Source: an uncultured Clostridia bacterium (GTDB taxonomy: Bacteria > Bacillota > Clostridia > Christensenellales > Aristaeellaceae). Taken from it: a stretch of 64,000 nt of DNA. The notes under the pieces were generated by a model. The model saw only the letters and a list, made by a program, of their open reading frames with translations. It was not told where the DNA came from and did no database searches. Each line of letters starts with the position of its first letter. Position 1 is the stretch's first letter. Position numbers and translations under genes: made by a program. Positions 56,374 to 64,000 of this stretch are shown here, in pieces. The stretch lies in assembly GCA_934636105.1 (NCBI GenBank), contig CAKTZR010000009.1:41540-105539 (forward strand), given 5' to 3'.

Positions 56374-57779
56374 AAAAGCAATCGCTGTTTGCGCGAATAT
56401 TGATTCCGACGCTGTTGGCGCTGGCGATTCTGCCGCCGCTGGCCTGCCTGATTTTCCGCCATGCCGCCGAGCGGTATGCCTATTCGGAGGCGGAAAAGGA
56501 ATTGCAGGCGCTTCAGGAAAGCGTGCTTCCGCTGATCGAGCAGAAATTTGAAGGCGGGCGCACAAGCGGCATGCAGGAGAGAGTGCGCAATTTTTTGAAA
56601 AGCGTGAGCGGCACGGTGCGCCGTCAGCAAGGGCGGGCTCGACTGTTGATTTATGCGTCGGAGCATCGGCTGATTTACCCCAGCGACGAGCAGGAGCGGG
56701 ACGATGTGCAGGGCATATCCGATCTGTGTACGGCGTTTATGCAGGCGGAGGGCTTTACGGAGAGCGCGGGCGTTGTGCGGCTCAGCGGGGAAGGGGAAAA
56801 CGATCTGGTTTCCATCTATCCGATTCCCGCGCAGTCCCAACAGCTTGAATATCTGGTGACCTATTGCCCGATTTCCGAAATTGGCACATGGATAAACGGT
56901 GCGAGCCAAATGGTGCTGCTGATTGCCTTCGGCATGATGGCGCTGCTTGCGCTGGTGCTGTGGTTTGCGGCGGCCAGCGTGGCGAGGCCGCTGCAAAGCC
57001 TTTGCCAGAGCGCGGCGGCAATCGGCGCGGGCCAATTTGATGAGATGATAACAGCGTTTTCCCTGCGCGAACCGGAGAGCCTGCGTCAATCGATGAATGC
57101 GATGGTCAGGCAGCTTCGCCAGGCTGACGATGTTCAGCGCGACTTCTTCCAAAATGTTTCCCACGAATTGCGCAACCCGCTGATGTCCATCTGCGGTTAT
57201 GCGCAGGGCATTGAGCAGGGCATTTTCCCCCAGCCGCAGCAGGCCGCGCACACCATTTTGGAGGAGAGCGGCCGCTTGACCGGGCTGGTCGGCAGTCTGC
57301 TGACGCTTTCCCGCATTGAGAGCGGCCAGCATGCGCCGAAGCTCGCGCCGCTTTGCGTGGGGGAATGTATGGAGGATTGTTTGGATCGGGCGGCAGGCGC
57401 GGCGCTGCAAAAGGGCGTTCATTTGCGTTATGACGCGCCGGAAAAACGGCTTTTTGCGCTGGGCGACGAGGATCTTTTCGCGCAGGTCGCCGAAAACCTG
57501 CTCAGCAACGCCATTCGTTACGCGCATGAGACGGTGGAGGTGACCTGCACGGCGGATGCGGACAAAATTCGAATCACCGTGGCGGATGACGGAGAGGGTC
57601 TTGACGAAAAAGACCTGCCGCGGATATTTGAGCGTTGTTACAAGGGAAAGGGCGGACAGTTCGGCATCGGCCTTGCGATTGCGCGCTCGGCGGCGGAGCA
57701 GATGCACGGCTCGCTTTCGGCGGCCAATCGGCCGGGCGGCGGCGCGTGCTTCACATGGACGCTTTCAAAGTCGAATTGA
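56370..57779 (+). CDS. sensor histidine kinase, HAMP type
   Basis: A 469-residue kinase. It has a first helix (residues 9-30), an extracytoplasmic sensor domain of about 155 residues, a second helix (MVLLIAFGMMALLALVLWFAAASV) and a HAMP linker (ARPLQSLCQSAAAIGAGQFDEMI). The H-box is FQNVSHELRNPLMSICGYAQGIEQG, the N-box LLSNAIRYA, and the G-boxes DDGEGLDEKDLPRIFERCYKGKGGQFGIGLAIARS. It is the cognate partner of the regulator it overlaps. The sensor domain has no recognised ligand motif. No terminator is obvious immediately downstream. Confidence 0.93.
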   Translation: MKKQSLFARILIPTLLALAILPPLACLIFRHAAERYAYSEAEKELQALQESVLPLIEQKFEGGRTSGMQERVRNFLKSVSGTVRRQQGRARLLIYASEHRLIYPSDEQERDDVQGISDLCTAFMQAEGFTESAGVVRLSGEGENDLVSIYPIPAQSQQLEYLVTYCPISEIGTWINGASQMVLLIAFGMMALLALVLWFAAASVARPLQSLCQSAAAIGAGQFDEMITAFSLREPESLRQSMNAMVRQLRQADDVQRDFFQNVSHELRNPLMSICGYAQGIEQGIFPQPQQAAHTILEESGRLTGLVGSLLTLSRIESGQHAPKLAPLCVGECMEDCLDRAAGAALQKGVHLRYDAPEKRLFALGDEDLFAQVAENLLSNAIRYAHETVEVTCTADADKIRITVADDGEGLDEKDLPRIFERCYKGKGGQFGIGLAIARSAAEQMHGSLSAANRPGGGACFTWTLSKSN

Positions 57780-57906
57780 TTGAATTTTGACATCCGTACA
57801 AATCGAAGAAATGTGAAAAAGCCGGAAAATGTCTGTAAAAATGCAAAATTACGGCGAAATTTCCGAAAAGAATCGCCGAGATTGACAGAAAAAATCAAAA
57901 ATCCTC

Positions 57907-57935
57907 TTTACAACGTCGGACGACGGGTGTATAAT
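57907..57935 (+). promoter_or_regulatory. promoter of alcohol dehydrogenase gene
   Basis: TTTACA (57907-57912), a 17-base spacer and TATAAT (57930-57935), with a leader of about 100 bases. The rest of 57780-58039 shows no gene. Confidence 0.75.
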
Positions 57936-58039
57936 ACGCGCAGATATTGACAAAGAAACATCAAACAAATGTTCCGCGTCGATCATGAGCGTCAAAAACC
58001 GAGATGGGCGTCGTCCCGAGAAAACAGGAGGAATAGATT

Positions 58040-59257
58040 ATGGCTCGTTTTACTCTCCCTCGCGATTTGTACCATGGCAAGGGCGCGCTGGAAGCGCTGA
58101 AGACCTTTGAAGGCAAGCGCGCGATGATTTGCGTCGGCGGCGGTTCGATGAAGCGCTTCGGCTTCCTCGACAAGGCTGAGCAGTATCTGAAGGAAGCCGG
58201 CATGGAGGTCGAGCTGTACGAGGGCATTGAGCCTGACCCGTCCGTGGAAACCGTCATGAAGGGCGCGGCCGCGATGGCCAAGTTCCAGCCGGATTGGATT
58301 ATCGCCATGGGCGGCGGTTCGCCGATCGACGCGGCCAAGGCCATGTGGATCAAATACGAGTACCCGGATTGCACGTTTGAGGATATGTGCAAGGTCTTCG
58401 GCCTGCCGAAACTGCGCCGCAAGGCTCACTTCTGCGCCATTTCCTCCACCTCCGGCACCGCGACCGAGGTGACGGCGTTCTCCATCATCACCGATTATTC
58501 CAAGGGCATCAAGTACCCGATTGCCGACTTTGAAATCACGCCGGACGTGGCCATCGTCGATCCCGATCTGGCCGAGACCATGCCCAAGAAGCTGGTTGCC
58601 CACACCGGTATGGACGCGATGACCCACGCCATCGAGGCGTATGTCTCCACCGCGAACTGCGACTTCACCGATCCGCTGGCAATTCATGCCATCGAGATGA
58701 TTATGAAGGACCTTGTGCCGAGCTACAACGGCGACATGGCCGCCCGCGACAGCATGCACAACGCGCAGTGCCTCGCCGGCATGGCGTTCTCTAACGCGCT
58801 GCTGGGTATCGTTCACTCCATGGCGCATAAGACCGGCGCTGCGTTCGCCGACTACGGCGCGCACATCATCCACGGCGCGGCCAACGCCATGTATCTGCCG
58901 AAGGTCATCGCCTTCAACGCGAAGGACGAGACGGCCAAGAAGCGCTACGGCGTGATCGCCGATTACATGCACCTGGGCGGCAAGGACGACGACGAGAAGG
59001 TCAAGCTGCTGATCGCCTACCTGCGCAAGATGAACGACGAGCTGAACATCCCGCACGGCATCAAGTTCTACGGTGCGGACAGCTATCCGTGCGAGCAGGG
59101 CTTCGTGCCGGAGAACGTTTTCCTTGAGCGCCTGCCGGAAATCGCCAAGAACGCGATTGCCGACGCCTGCACCGGCTCCAACCCGCGCCAGCCGAGCCAG
59201 GAGGAGATGGAGAAGCTGCTCAAGTGCTGCTACTACGATACCGAGGTCGATTTCTAA
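58040..59257 (+). CDS. iron-containing alcohol dehydrogenase (butanol dehydrogenase-like)
   Basis: A 405-residue group III dehydrogenase. The NAD(P)-binding region has ICVGGGSMKRFG and IIAMGGGSPIDAAKAMW. The signature is SSTSGTATEVTAFSIITD, and metal ligands lie in HTGMDAMTHAIEAY, GIVHSMAHKTGA and HGAANAMYLP. It most resembles the AdhB/BdhA-type enzymes of Clostridia that reduce short-chain aldehydes or ketones with NAD(P)H. Site AGGAGG precedes the ATG. Substrate and cofactor preference cannot be read. Together with the nfnAB genes downstream, it suggests a role in redox balancing. Confidence 0.93.
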   Translation: MARFTLPRDLYHGKGALEALKTFEGKRAMICVGGGSMKRFGFLDKAEQYLKEAGMEVELYEGIEPDPSVETVMKGAAAMAKFQPDWIIAMGGGSPIDAAKAMWIKYEYPDCTFEDMCKVFGLPKLRRKAHFCAISSTSGTATEVTAFSIITDYSKGIKYPIADFEITPDVAIVDPDLAETMPKKLVAHTGMDAMTHAIEAYVSTANCDFTDPLAIHAIEMIMKDLVPSYNGDMAARDSMHNAQCLAGMAFSNALLGIVHSMAHKTGAAFADYGAHIIHGAANAMYLPKVIAFNAKDETAKKRYGVIADYMHLGGKDDDEKVKLLIAYLRKMNDELNIPHGIKFYGADSYPCEQGFVPENVFLERLPEIAKNAIADACTGSNPRQPSQEEMEKLLKCCYYDTEVDF

Positions 59258-59279
59258 TCAAACCCCAAGCTGATTTTCA

Positions 59280-59309
59280 CGGGGGACGCTGGAAAAACGG
59301 CGTCCCCCG
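59280..59309 (+). terminator. terminator after alcohol dehydrogenase gene
   Basis: Perfect 10-bp stem CGGGGGACGC / GCGTCCCCCG followed by ATTTC. Confidence 0.75.
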
Positions 59310-59387
59310 ATTTCATCCATGGGCACGTTAAAAATCGCGCAAAAGGCAGGGCAACGCCGTTTTGTGTCGAATAAATCATATTAGTTT

Positions 59388-59411
59388 ACGTTCCGCGCGT
59401 TGAAGGAACGT
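59388..59411 (+). other. inverted repeat in nfnA leader
   Basis: ACGTTCC / GGAACGT, 7-bp arms around a 10-base centre, about 30 bases ahead of the nfnA start. It could be an operator or a small hairpin. Confidence 0.45.
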
Positions 59412-59441
59412 GATTCGGAGTTTGATTCAGGAGGAAGCGTC

Positions 59442-60284
59442 ATGTTCAAAATCATCAAAAAAGAGCGCCTGAACCCGACCGTCACCAAGATGGTGATCGA
59501 TGCGCCGTTTATCGCCAAGAAGGCGGAACCCGGCCAGTTCATCATCCTGCGTGCGCTGGAGGACAGTGAGCGCATTCCGCTGACCATCGCGGATTATGAC
59601 CGCGAGGGCGGCACGATCACGATTATCTATCAGATCGTCGGCGGTTCGACGATGGAGCTGGATACCCTTGAAGAGGGCCGGAGCCTGCATGATTTCGTCG
59701 GCCCGCTGGGCGTTGCGACCCATACCGAGGGGCTGAAAAAGGTCGCCGTGGTCGGCGGCGGCGTGGGCTGCGCCATCGCGCTGCCTGTGACCAAGAAGCT
59801 GCACGAGCAGGGCTGCGAGGTGCACGCCATCGTCGGCTTCCGCAACAAGGACCTTGTGATTCTGGAGGACGAGTTCAAGGCCGCATCCAGCAAGATGGTC
59901 ATGATGACTGACGACGGCAGCCACGGCGAAAAGGGCCTGGTCACCGCCGCGCTGGAACGCCTGATTCAGGAGGGCAACGAATATGACGAGGTCATCGCCA
60001 TCGGCCCGCTGGTCATGATGAAATTCGTCTGCGCCGTGACGAAGAAGTACAACGTGAAGACCGTCGTTTCCATGAACCCGATTATGATCGACGGCACGGG
60101 CATGTGCGGCGGCTGCCGCCTGACCGTCGGCGGCGAGACGAAGTTCGCCTGCGTGGATGGCCCGGATTTTGACGGCCATCTGGTCGATTTCGATGAAGCC
60201 ATGAAGCGCAGCACGATGTACCGCGACTTTGAACAGCATGCCCGCGAGGCGCACTGCAACCTGATGAACAAGGAGGTCAAGTAA
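59442..60284 (+). CDS. nfnA: NfnA-type ferredoxin-NADP reductase small subunit
   Basis: A 280-residue protein. The FAD-binding ferredoxin-reductase barrel (residues 1-100, PGQFIILRALEDSERIPLTIADYD) is followed by an NAD-binding domain (VAVVGGGVGCAIALPVTKKL). A C-terminal [2Fe-2S] motif has DGTGMCGGCRLTV...KFACVDGPDFDGH. This is the small subunit of electron-bifurcating NADH-dependent ferredoxin:NADP+ oxidoreductase, also called sulfide dehydrogenase subunit beta. The ATG at 59442 is fixed by CAGGAGGAAGCGTC. The large subunit gene starts one base after its stop. Confidence 0.93.
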   Translation: MFKIIKKERLNPTVTKMVIDAPFIAKKAEPGQFIILRALEDSERIPLTIADYDREGGTITIIYQIVGGSTMELDTLEEGRSLHDFVGPLGVATHTEGLKKVAVVGGGVGCAIALPVTKKLHEQGCEVHAIVGFRNKDLVILEDEFKAASSKMVMMTDDGSHGEKGLVTAALERLIQEGNEYDEVIAIGPLVMMKFVCAVTKKYNVKTVVSMNPIMIDGTGMCGGCRLTVGGETKFACVDGPDFDGHLVDFDEAMKRSTMYRDFEQHAREAHCNLMNKEVK

Positions 60285-60285
60285 C

Positions 60286-61689
60286 ATGGCCGTCATGCGC
60301 AATATGGACCCGAAGAAGTGCCCGATGCCCTCCCAGGAGCCCAACGTTCGCAACAAGAACTTTAACGAGGTCGCCCTCGGTTATACCTATGAAATGGCCG
60401 TGAACGAGGCCAAGCGCTGCCTGAACTGCCCCAAGAAGCCATGCCGCAGCGCCTGCCCGGTTCAGATTGACATCCCCGCGTTCATCGAGCGCGTCGCCAA
60501 CGAGGATATGGAGGGCGCTTACAAGGTGCTGACCGCGTCCTCCGCTCTGCCCGCCGTCTGCGGCCGCGTCTGCCCGCAGGAGACCCAGTGCGAGGGCAAG
60601 TGCGTGCGCGGCATCAAGGGCGAGCCGGTCGGCATCGGCCGTCTGGAGCGCTTCGTGGCCGACTGGCACCGTGAGCATGTGCAGGATCATCCCGAAGTTC
60701 CCGCCCCGAACGGCCACAAGGTTGCCGTCATCGGCGCAGGCCCGTCCGGCCTGACCGCCGCGGGCGATCTGGCGAAGCTGGGGTACAAGGTCACGATTTA
60801 TGAAGCCCTGCATCTGGCGGGCGGCGTGCTGGTATACGGCATTCCGGAGTTCCGTCTGCCGAAGGCCATCGTGCAGAAGGAAATCGACGGTCTGAAAGCC
60901 ATGGGCGTGGATATCGAGACGAACATGGTCATCGGCAAGGTGCTGACCATCGACGAGCTGTTTGAAATGGGCTTTGAAGCCGTGTATGTCGCGTCCGGCG
61001 CGGGCCTGCCGCGCTTCATGGGCATTCCGGGCGAGAGCCTCAAGGGCGTGTATTCCGCCAACGAGTATCTGACCCGCATCAACCTGATGAAGGCGTATCG
61101 CGAGGACAGCAAGACCCCGATCAAGCACAGTGGCAAGGTCGCCGTTGTCGGCGGCGGCAACGTCGCGATGGATGCGGCGCGTTCGGCCAAGCGTCTCGGC
61201 GCGGAAGAAGTTTATATCGTCTATCGCCGCGGCATGGAGGAGCTTCCGGCCCGTAAGGAGGAAGTGGAGCATGCCGAGGAGGAGGGCATCATCTTCAAGA
61301 CGCTGACCAACCCGGTTGAGGTGCTCGGCAACGAGAACGGCGAGGTCTGCGGCATGCGCTGCGTGGAGATGGAGCTGGGCGAACCGGATGCTTCCGGCCG
61401 CCGCCGCCCGATTGTGAAAGAGGGCAGCGAATTTGTGCTGGATGTGGACACGATGATTATGTCCATCGGTACCAGCCCGAACCCGCTTATTCGCCACACC
61501 ACGCCGGGCCTTGAAACCAACAAACACGGCTGCATCATCACCAACGGCGACGACGGCCTGACCAGCCGCGAGGGCGTGTACGCCGGCGGCGACGCCGTGA
61601 CCGGCGCTGCAACGGTTATCCTTGCCATGGGCGCAGGCAAACATGCCGCGAAGGCCATCGACGAATATATCAAGAGCAAGAACGCGTAA
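60286..61689 (+). CDS. nfnB: NfnB-type large subunit (NADPH-dependent glutamate synthase family)
   Basis: A 467-residue flavoprotein. The N-terminal Fe-S domain has Cys clusters CLNCPKKPCRSACPV and CGRVCPQETQCEGKCV. Then FAD-binding VAVIGAGPSGLTAAGDLAKLGYKVTIYEA, NADPH-binding VAVVGGGNVAMDAARSAKRLG, and the family end GVYAGGDAVTGAATVILAMGAGKHAAKAI. Without a glutamate-synthase large subunit nearby, and directly after nfnA, it is NfnB rather than GltD. The pair couples NADH and reduced ferredoxin oxidation to NADPH formation, central to anaerobic redox balance. Confidence 0.94.
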   Translation: MAVMRNMDPKKCPMPSQEPNVRNKNFNEVALGYTYEMAVNEAKRCLNCPKKPCRSACPVQIDIPAFIERVANEDMEGAYKVLTASSALPAVCGRVCPQETQCEGKCVRGIKGEPVGIGRLERFVADWHREHVQDHPEVPAPNGHKVAVIGAGPSGLTAAGDLAKLGYKVTIYEALHLAGGVLVYGIPEFRLPKAIVQKEIDGLKAMGVDIETNMVIGKVLTIDELFEMGFEAVYVASGAGLPRFMGIPGESLKGVYSANEYLTRINLMKAYREDSKTPIKHSGKVAVVGGGNVAMDAARSAKRLGAEEVYIVYRRGMEELPARKEEVEHAEEEGIIFKTLTNPVEVLGNENGEVCGMRCVEMELGEPDASGRRRPIVKEGSEFVLDVDTMIMSIGTSPNPLIRHTTPGLETNKHGCIITNGDDGLTSREGVYAGGDAVTGAATVILAMGAGKHAAKAIDEYIKSKNA

Positions 61690-61701
61690 TTCAAGAAAAT
61701 C

Positions 61702-61741
61702 TGCCCGTTCGTATCTTTAGAAGGGATGCGGACGGGCATTT
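61702..61741 (+). terminator. terminator of nfnAB
   Basis: TGCCCGTTCGTATC / GGATGCGGACGGGCA (a few mismatches) followed by TTTTAT. Confidence 0.75.
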
Positions 61742-61808
61742 TATGTCGGCCAGACATACAGGAACAATTGTTATAATTTTATCCGGGAAAAAGAGGAAAA
61801 AAATCATC

Positions 61809-61853
61809 GGGGGGGGGTACAGGCTTGCGCGGCTTCTGTAAAATTGGTATAAT
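61809..61853 (+). promoter_or_regulatory. promoter of XRE-TM pair with poly-G tract
   Basis: TTGCGC (61825-61830), 17 bases, TATAAT (61848-61853). A run of nine G (61809-61817) ends 7 bases before the -35, a position where slippage could alter promoter activity. Confidence 0.75.
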
Positions 61854-61895
61854 ATTGACATCAAATTCAAATCTATCGCAAAGGAATGTTTGATT

Positions 61896-63077
61896 ATGCC
61901 GACATTTTCCGAGCGGTTGACTGCCGCAAGAAAAGATAAAAAACTGACGCAGGAGCAGGTCGCGCAGGCGCTTGGCGTTTCGCGCCAGCTGGTTTCCCAC
62001 TGGGAAAACGGGCGCGTTGAGCCGACGCCGGAACAGCGGGAAGCGCTCTGCAAGCTGCTGGATATTCCCATGGATGCGCCGCAGCCGACTCCGCTGCATA
62101 AGCGCATTCTGGCTGCCGCGGCGCTCGTCGCGTTTATCGCGATTCTGGTGATGGCGGTTTATCCGATTTATAAGAGCCGCCATGCGGGCACGACCGCTGA
62201 AGCGGCTGTGCAGGAAACGCAAGCGCCGCAGAGCAGCCCGTATTCGTGGGAGTGGTTCCAGCAGCCGGATGCGCAGCCGCAGGAGGGGCAGGCTTATGTG
62301 TCCCTGACCACGGCCGAAAAGCCGCTGATGCTCACGGAGAGCGGCGACGATGAGAAGCCGTATCAGTGGAGCATTTTGCTCTTTGCACAGGAGACGAACG
62401 GCGTTCCCTTCACGATGGAAAAAATCACCGAGGTCTTTTTCAACAACGAAAAACTGCCGATGTACACCGGCGAAATGACGGGCGACGAGATCGGCTGGTA
62501 TTGGTATACGACGCGGCTGGAGCCGGGTGAGCTGGTCAATTATTCTACCAACCGCATTGCGGACGGCGGCATCGGTTACGGCGTGGCCATTGAAGGCCGG
62601 GACGACAATGGAAATGAGCTGACCTTCAAGCTGTATATTCCGCTGTCCGGCGAGATTAAGCCGAAGCTGACGCCTGAGGATTTCACACAGGCAGTCGAGC
62701 CGCAGGAAAATCAGGCGTATATCCGCATCGAGCCGACCTGCGACCCCGTGACGCTGACGCAGGATGATTTCTTTCAGGGCGGACAAGGCTGGTATTACAG
62801 CTTCTCCATGCAGAACGAGAGCGACGTGGCCTTTGCGCCGGAAAGCGTGACGGAAGCCTTTTTCAATCAGGGTGAGCAGCGGATGCAGATTGCCCTGCCG
62901 ACTTCCATATTCGGCTTTGGCGAGATGCGCAAGGGCGACGAGCCGCTGATCTATGAGGATGCGGCCGCGCTGCAAACCATTGACAGCATCGGCATCATGC
63001 TCAAGGGTACGGATGCGAACGGCAACGCGTGTACGTTCACGTCCATCGTGCATCTGGCGCAGGAGACGAATCCATGA
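61896..63077 (+). CDS. XRE-HTH / transmembrane / double-ectodomain protein
   Basis: A 393-residue protein starting MPTFSERLTAARKDKKLTQEQVAQALGVSRQLVSHWENGRVEPTPEQREALCKLL, a complete Cro/C1-type HTH (residues 1-60). One helix follows (residues about 72-92, ILAAAALVAFIAILVMAVYPIY). Two similar extracellular domains then come (residues about 110-255 and 265-393). Each opens with E-x-QAY-(V/I) and ends with D-x-NGN-x-x-TF. This topology puts a DNA-binding domain inside and a sensing domain outside on one chain. ATG 61896 is chosen over TTG 61890. Its stop overlaps the next gene by 4 bases. No family name is known to me. Confidence 0.8.
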   Translation: MPTFSERLTAARKDKKLTQEQVAQALGVSRQLVSHWENGRVEPTPEQREALCKLLDIPMDAPQPTPLHKRILAAAALVAFIAILVMAVYPIYKSRHAGTTAEAAVQETQAPQSSPYSWEWFQQPDAQPQEGQAYVSLTTAEKPLMLTESGDDEKPYQWSILLFAQETNGVPFTMEKITEVFFNNEKLPMYTGEMTGDEIGWYWYTTRLEPGELVNYSTNRIADGGIGYGVAIEGRDDNGNELTFKLYIPLSGEIKPKLTPEDFTQAVEPQENQAYIRIEPTCDPVTLTQDDFFQGGQGWYYSFSMQNESDVAFAPESVTEAFFNQGEQRMQIALPTSIFGFGEMRKGDEPLIYEDAAALQTIDSIGIMLKGTDANGNACTFTSIVHLAQETNP

Positions 63078-63853
63078 CGCAGAACCTCGGCGAAAAAATC
63101 CGGCAGGCGCGACGAGAAAAGAACATGACGCAGGATCAGCTGGCGCAGGCGCTCTTTGTCAGTCGGCAGACGGTTTCCAACTGGGAAAACGGGCGAACCG
63201 AGCCGGATTATCAAACCCTGACGCGCCTTTCGGACCTGCTGGGGCTGGAAATCGCTCAAGCGGCGGATGAATCCCAGCAGCCGGAAACAGCGGGGGACGA
63301 ACAGGAACAAAGCCCCAACGACAAACGGAAATTTCGTCTGCGCTCGTGGCTGATGGCGTTGACAGCAGCGGCGTTCTTTGTGCTGGGGCTGATTTTTCTG
63401 CCGTCCGTCGGCCACGAAAAGGGCGGCTATACGATCGATTGGTTCAAGCAGGAGACGGTGGCCGAGCCGGGGCAGGCGTATATCCGCCTGTACACCAAAA
63501 CAGAACTGCCCGTTGCCATCGAACAGCAGACGGAGGAATCCACGCCGATCTGGCGATACAACCTCTTTTTTAAGGAGGAAAACGGCGTCGGTGTGACCGT
63601 GGACGAACTGACACGCGTGCGCTTTTATCGAAACGGAAAGACGGATATCTACGCCCAAACGACGGATGTTTTCGGCGAAAACAACGGCGGCAAGCCGAGC
63701 TATATCGGCGGCCGGGAGTTTCGGCGGATGACCTATGGCTGCACGGCGGATCAGCAAAGCATCGGCGACGGCTGGCTGATTCGCGGAACGGATGATAACG
63801 GTCATGCGGTCTGCTTCAAGACGTATATTCCGTTTGAAACAAAAACCAAGTAA
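63074..63853 (+). CDS. XRE-HTH / transmembrane / single-ectodomain protein
   Basis: A 259-residue paralogue of the preceding gene. The HTH is QNLGEKIRQARREKNMTQDQLAQALFVSRQTVSNWENGRTEPDYQTLTRLSDLL (residues 3-58). A charged linker leads to one helix (residues about 95-115, LMALTAAAFFVLGLIFLP) and a single ectodomain (about 125-259). The ectodomain starts EPGQAYIRL and ends GTDDNGHAVCFKTYIPFE, matching the repeats in the upstream protein. The ATG at 63074 overlaps the previous stop (ATGA). The two products may form a hetero-oligomer that reads an external signal. A terminator follows at once. Confidence 0.8.
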   Translation: MTQNLGEKIRQARREKNMTQDQLAQALFVSRQTVSNWENGRTEPDYQTLTRLSDLLGLEIAQAADESQQPETAGDEQEQSPNDKRKFRLRSWLMALTAAAFFVLGLIFLPSVGHEKGGYTIDWFKQETVAEPGQAYIRLYTKTELPVAIEQQTEESTPIWRYNLFFKEENGVGVTVDELTRVRFYRNGKTDIYAQTTDVFGENNGGKPSYIGGREFRRMTYGCTADQQSIGDGWLIRGTDDNGHAVCFKTYIPFETKTK

Positions 63854-63857
63854 AAGG

Positions 63858-63886
63858 CTGCTCTCCTTTGCTGGAGGGCAGTTTTT
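63858..63886 (+). terminator. terminator of XRE-TM pair
   Basis: CTGCTCTCC / GGAGGGCAG stem (one G-T pair) followed by TTTTT. Confidence 0.8.
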
Positions 63887-63898
63887 ATGCAAAAAAAT

Positions 63899-63924
63899 CG
63901 CGGCCAGCTTTCAAGCAGGCCGCG
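63899..63924 (-). terminator. minus-strand terminator of a gene beyond the window
   Basis: CGCGGCC / GGCCGCG stem; on the minus strand it is followed by ATTTTTTT. Confidence 0.65.
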
Positions 63925-63936
63925 CAGCCTGTCGAC

Positions 63937-63972
63937 AAAAAGGGTACTTTCGGATTCCGAAAGTACCCTTTT
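63937..63972 (-). terminator. second minus-strand hairpin near window end
   Basis: A long perfect stem AAAAGGGTACTTTCGG / CCGAAAGTACCCTTTT with a 3-base loop; T5 on the minus strand. A near-duplicate CAGCTTTCAAGCAGGC is found at 63905-63920 and 63984-64000. Confidence 0.65.
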
Positions 63973-64000
63973 ACGATAATAAGCAGCTTTTCAAGCAGGC

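Noticed and set aside
60286..61689. Annotation as glutamate synthase small subunit
   Set aside because: No large GltB subunit is nearby, while NfnA is immediately upstream; NfnB is the better reading.

Overview
The window (GC-rich, roughly 58-60%) reads as chromosome from an anaerobic, Gram-positive-type member of the Clostridia, probably a gut lineage. Support: RNase J, YhaM, an XpaC-family protein, a LytR-CpsA-Psr protein, an L,D-transpeptidase, SecA with a C-terminal SEC-C zinc motif, RF2 made by programmed frameshifting, a reverse rubrerythrin with its own Fur-family regulator, an NfnAB-type bifurcating transhydrogenase and uronate catabolism. No sporulation, phage, transposase or CRISPR genes were seen. 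Genus cannot be fixed from sequence alone.

Layout. 1-2050: a MATE efflux pump with its MarR regulator and a very clear operator/promoter. 2047-6660: a short UvrA-like ABC ATPase, then an exported FMN/FAD reductase. 6700-11812: a MacB/FtsX-type ABC export operon (ATPase, permease, adaptor, TetR). 11994-16310: a frameshifted flavin/ferredoxin-type gene, then envelope genes (secreted SH3-like protein, XpaC, AI-2E-family permease, LCP). 16448-20260: RNase J with a very long basic N-terminal extension and an RlmI-type methyltransferase. 20265-26377: a hexuronate operon (uxaB-uxaA-uxaC-kdgF-eda), in which eda carries an extra C-terminal glyoxalase-like domain. 26633-32538: secA, prfB, a DUF1461 membrane protein and tsaD. 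32540-37164: a cloverleaf-like repeat, an L,D-transpeptidase, HtrA and a serine hydrolase. 37217-41342: MgtC, a second MATE pump, a ROK sugar kinase and YhaM. 41586-45566: mglBAC galactose-type ABC importer. 45593-46860: a small membrane protein, a Fur-family regulator and rubrerythrin.

The accessory part is 47200-57780. It holds an AT-rich island (membrane zinc-ribbon protein and divergent XRE regulator), another XRE regulator, two paralogous 130-residue Cys-rich proteins, and a putative surface-fibre operon: a stalk protein with PEPTEEPT repeats, a second membrane-anchored protein, and two secreted beta-rich paralogues. It also holds a tRNA-Leu(CAA), a KdpDE-like two-component pair without pump genes, and a secreted protein built from 21 tetrapeptide repeats that lies divergently from a second two-component system. 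The window ends with a butanol-dehydrogenase-like enzyme, nfnAB, and a pair of overlapping genes for XRE-transmembrane-ectodomain proteins whose ectodomain occurs three times.

Strongest candidates for undescribed biology: the surface operon at 49421-52542, the tetrapeptide-repeat protein at 55019-55501, and the membrane-anchored XRE pair at 61896-63853. Three copies of a palindromic MITE-like element and one cloverleaf-like repeat lie between genes. Most genes have recognisable consensus promoters (TTGACA-17-TATAAT type) and hairpin terminators.
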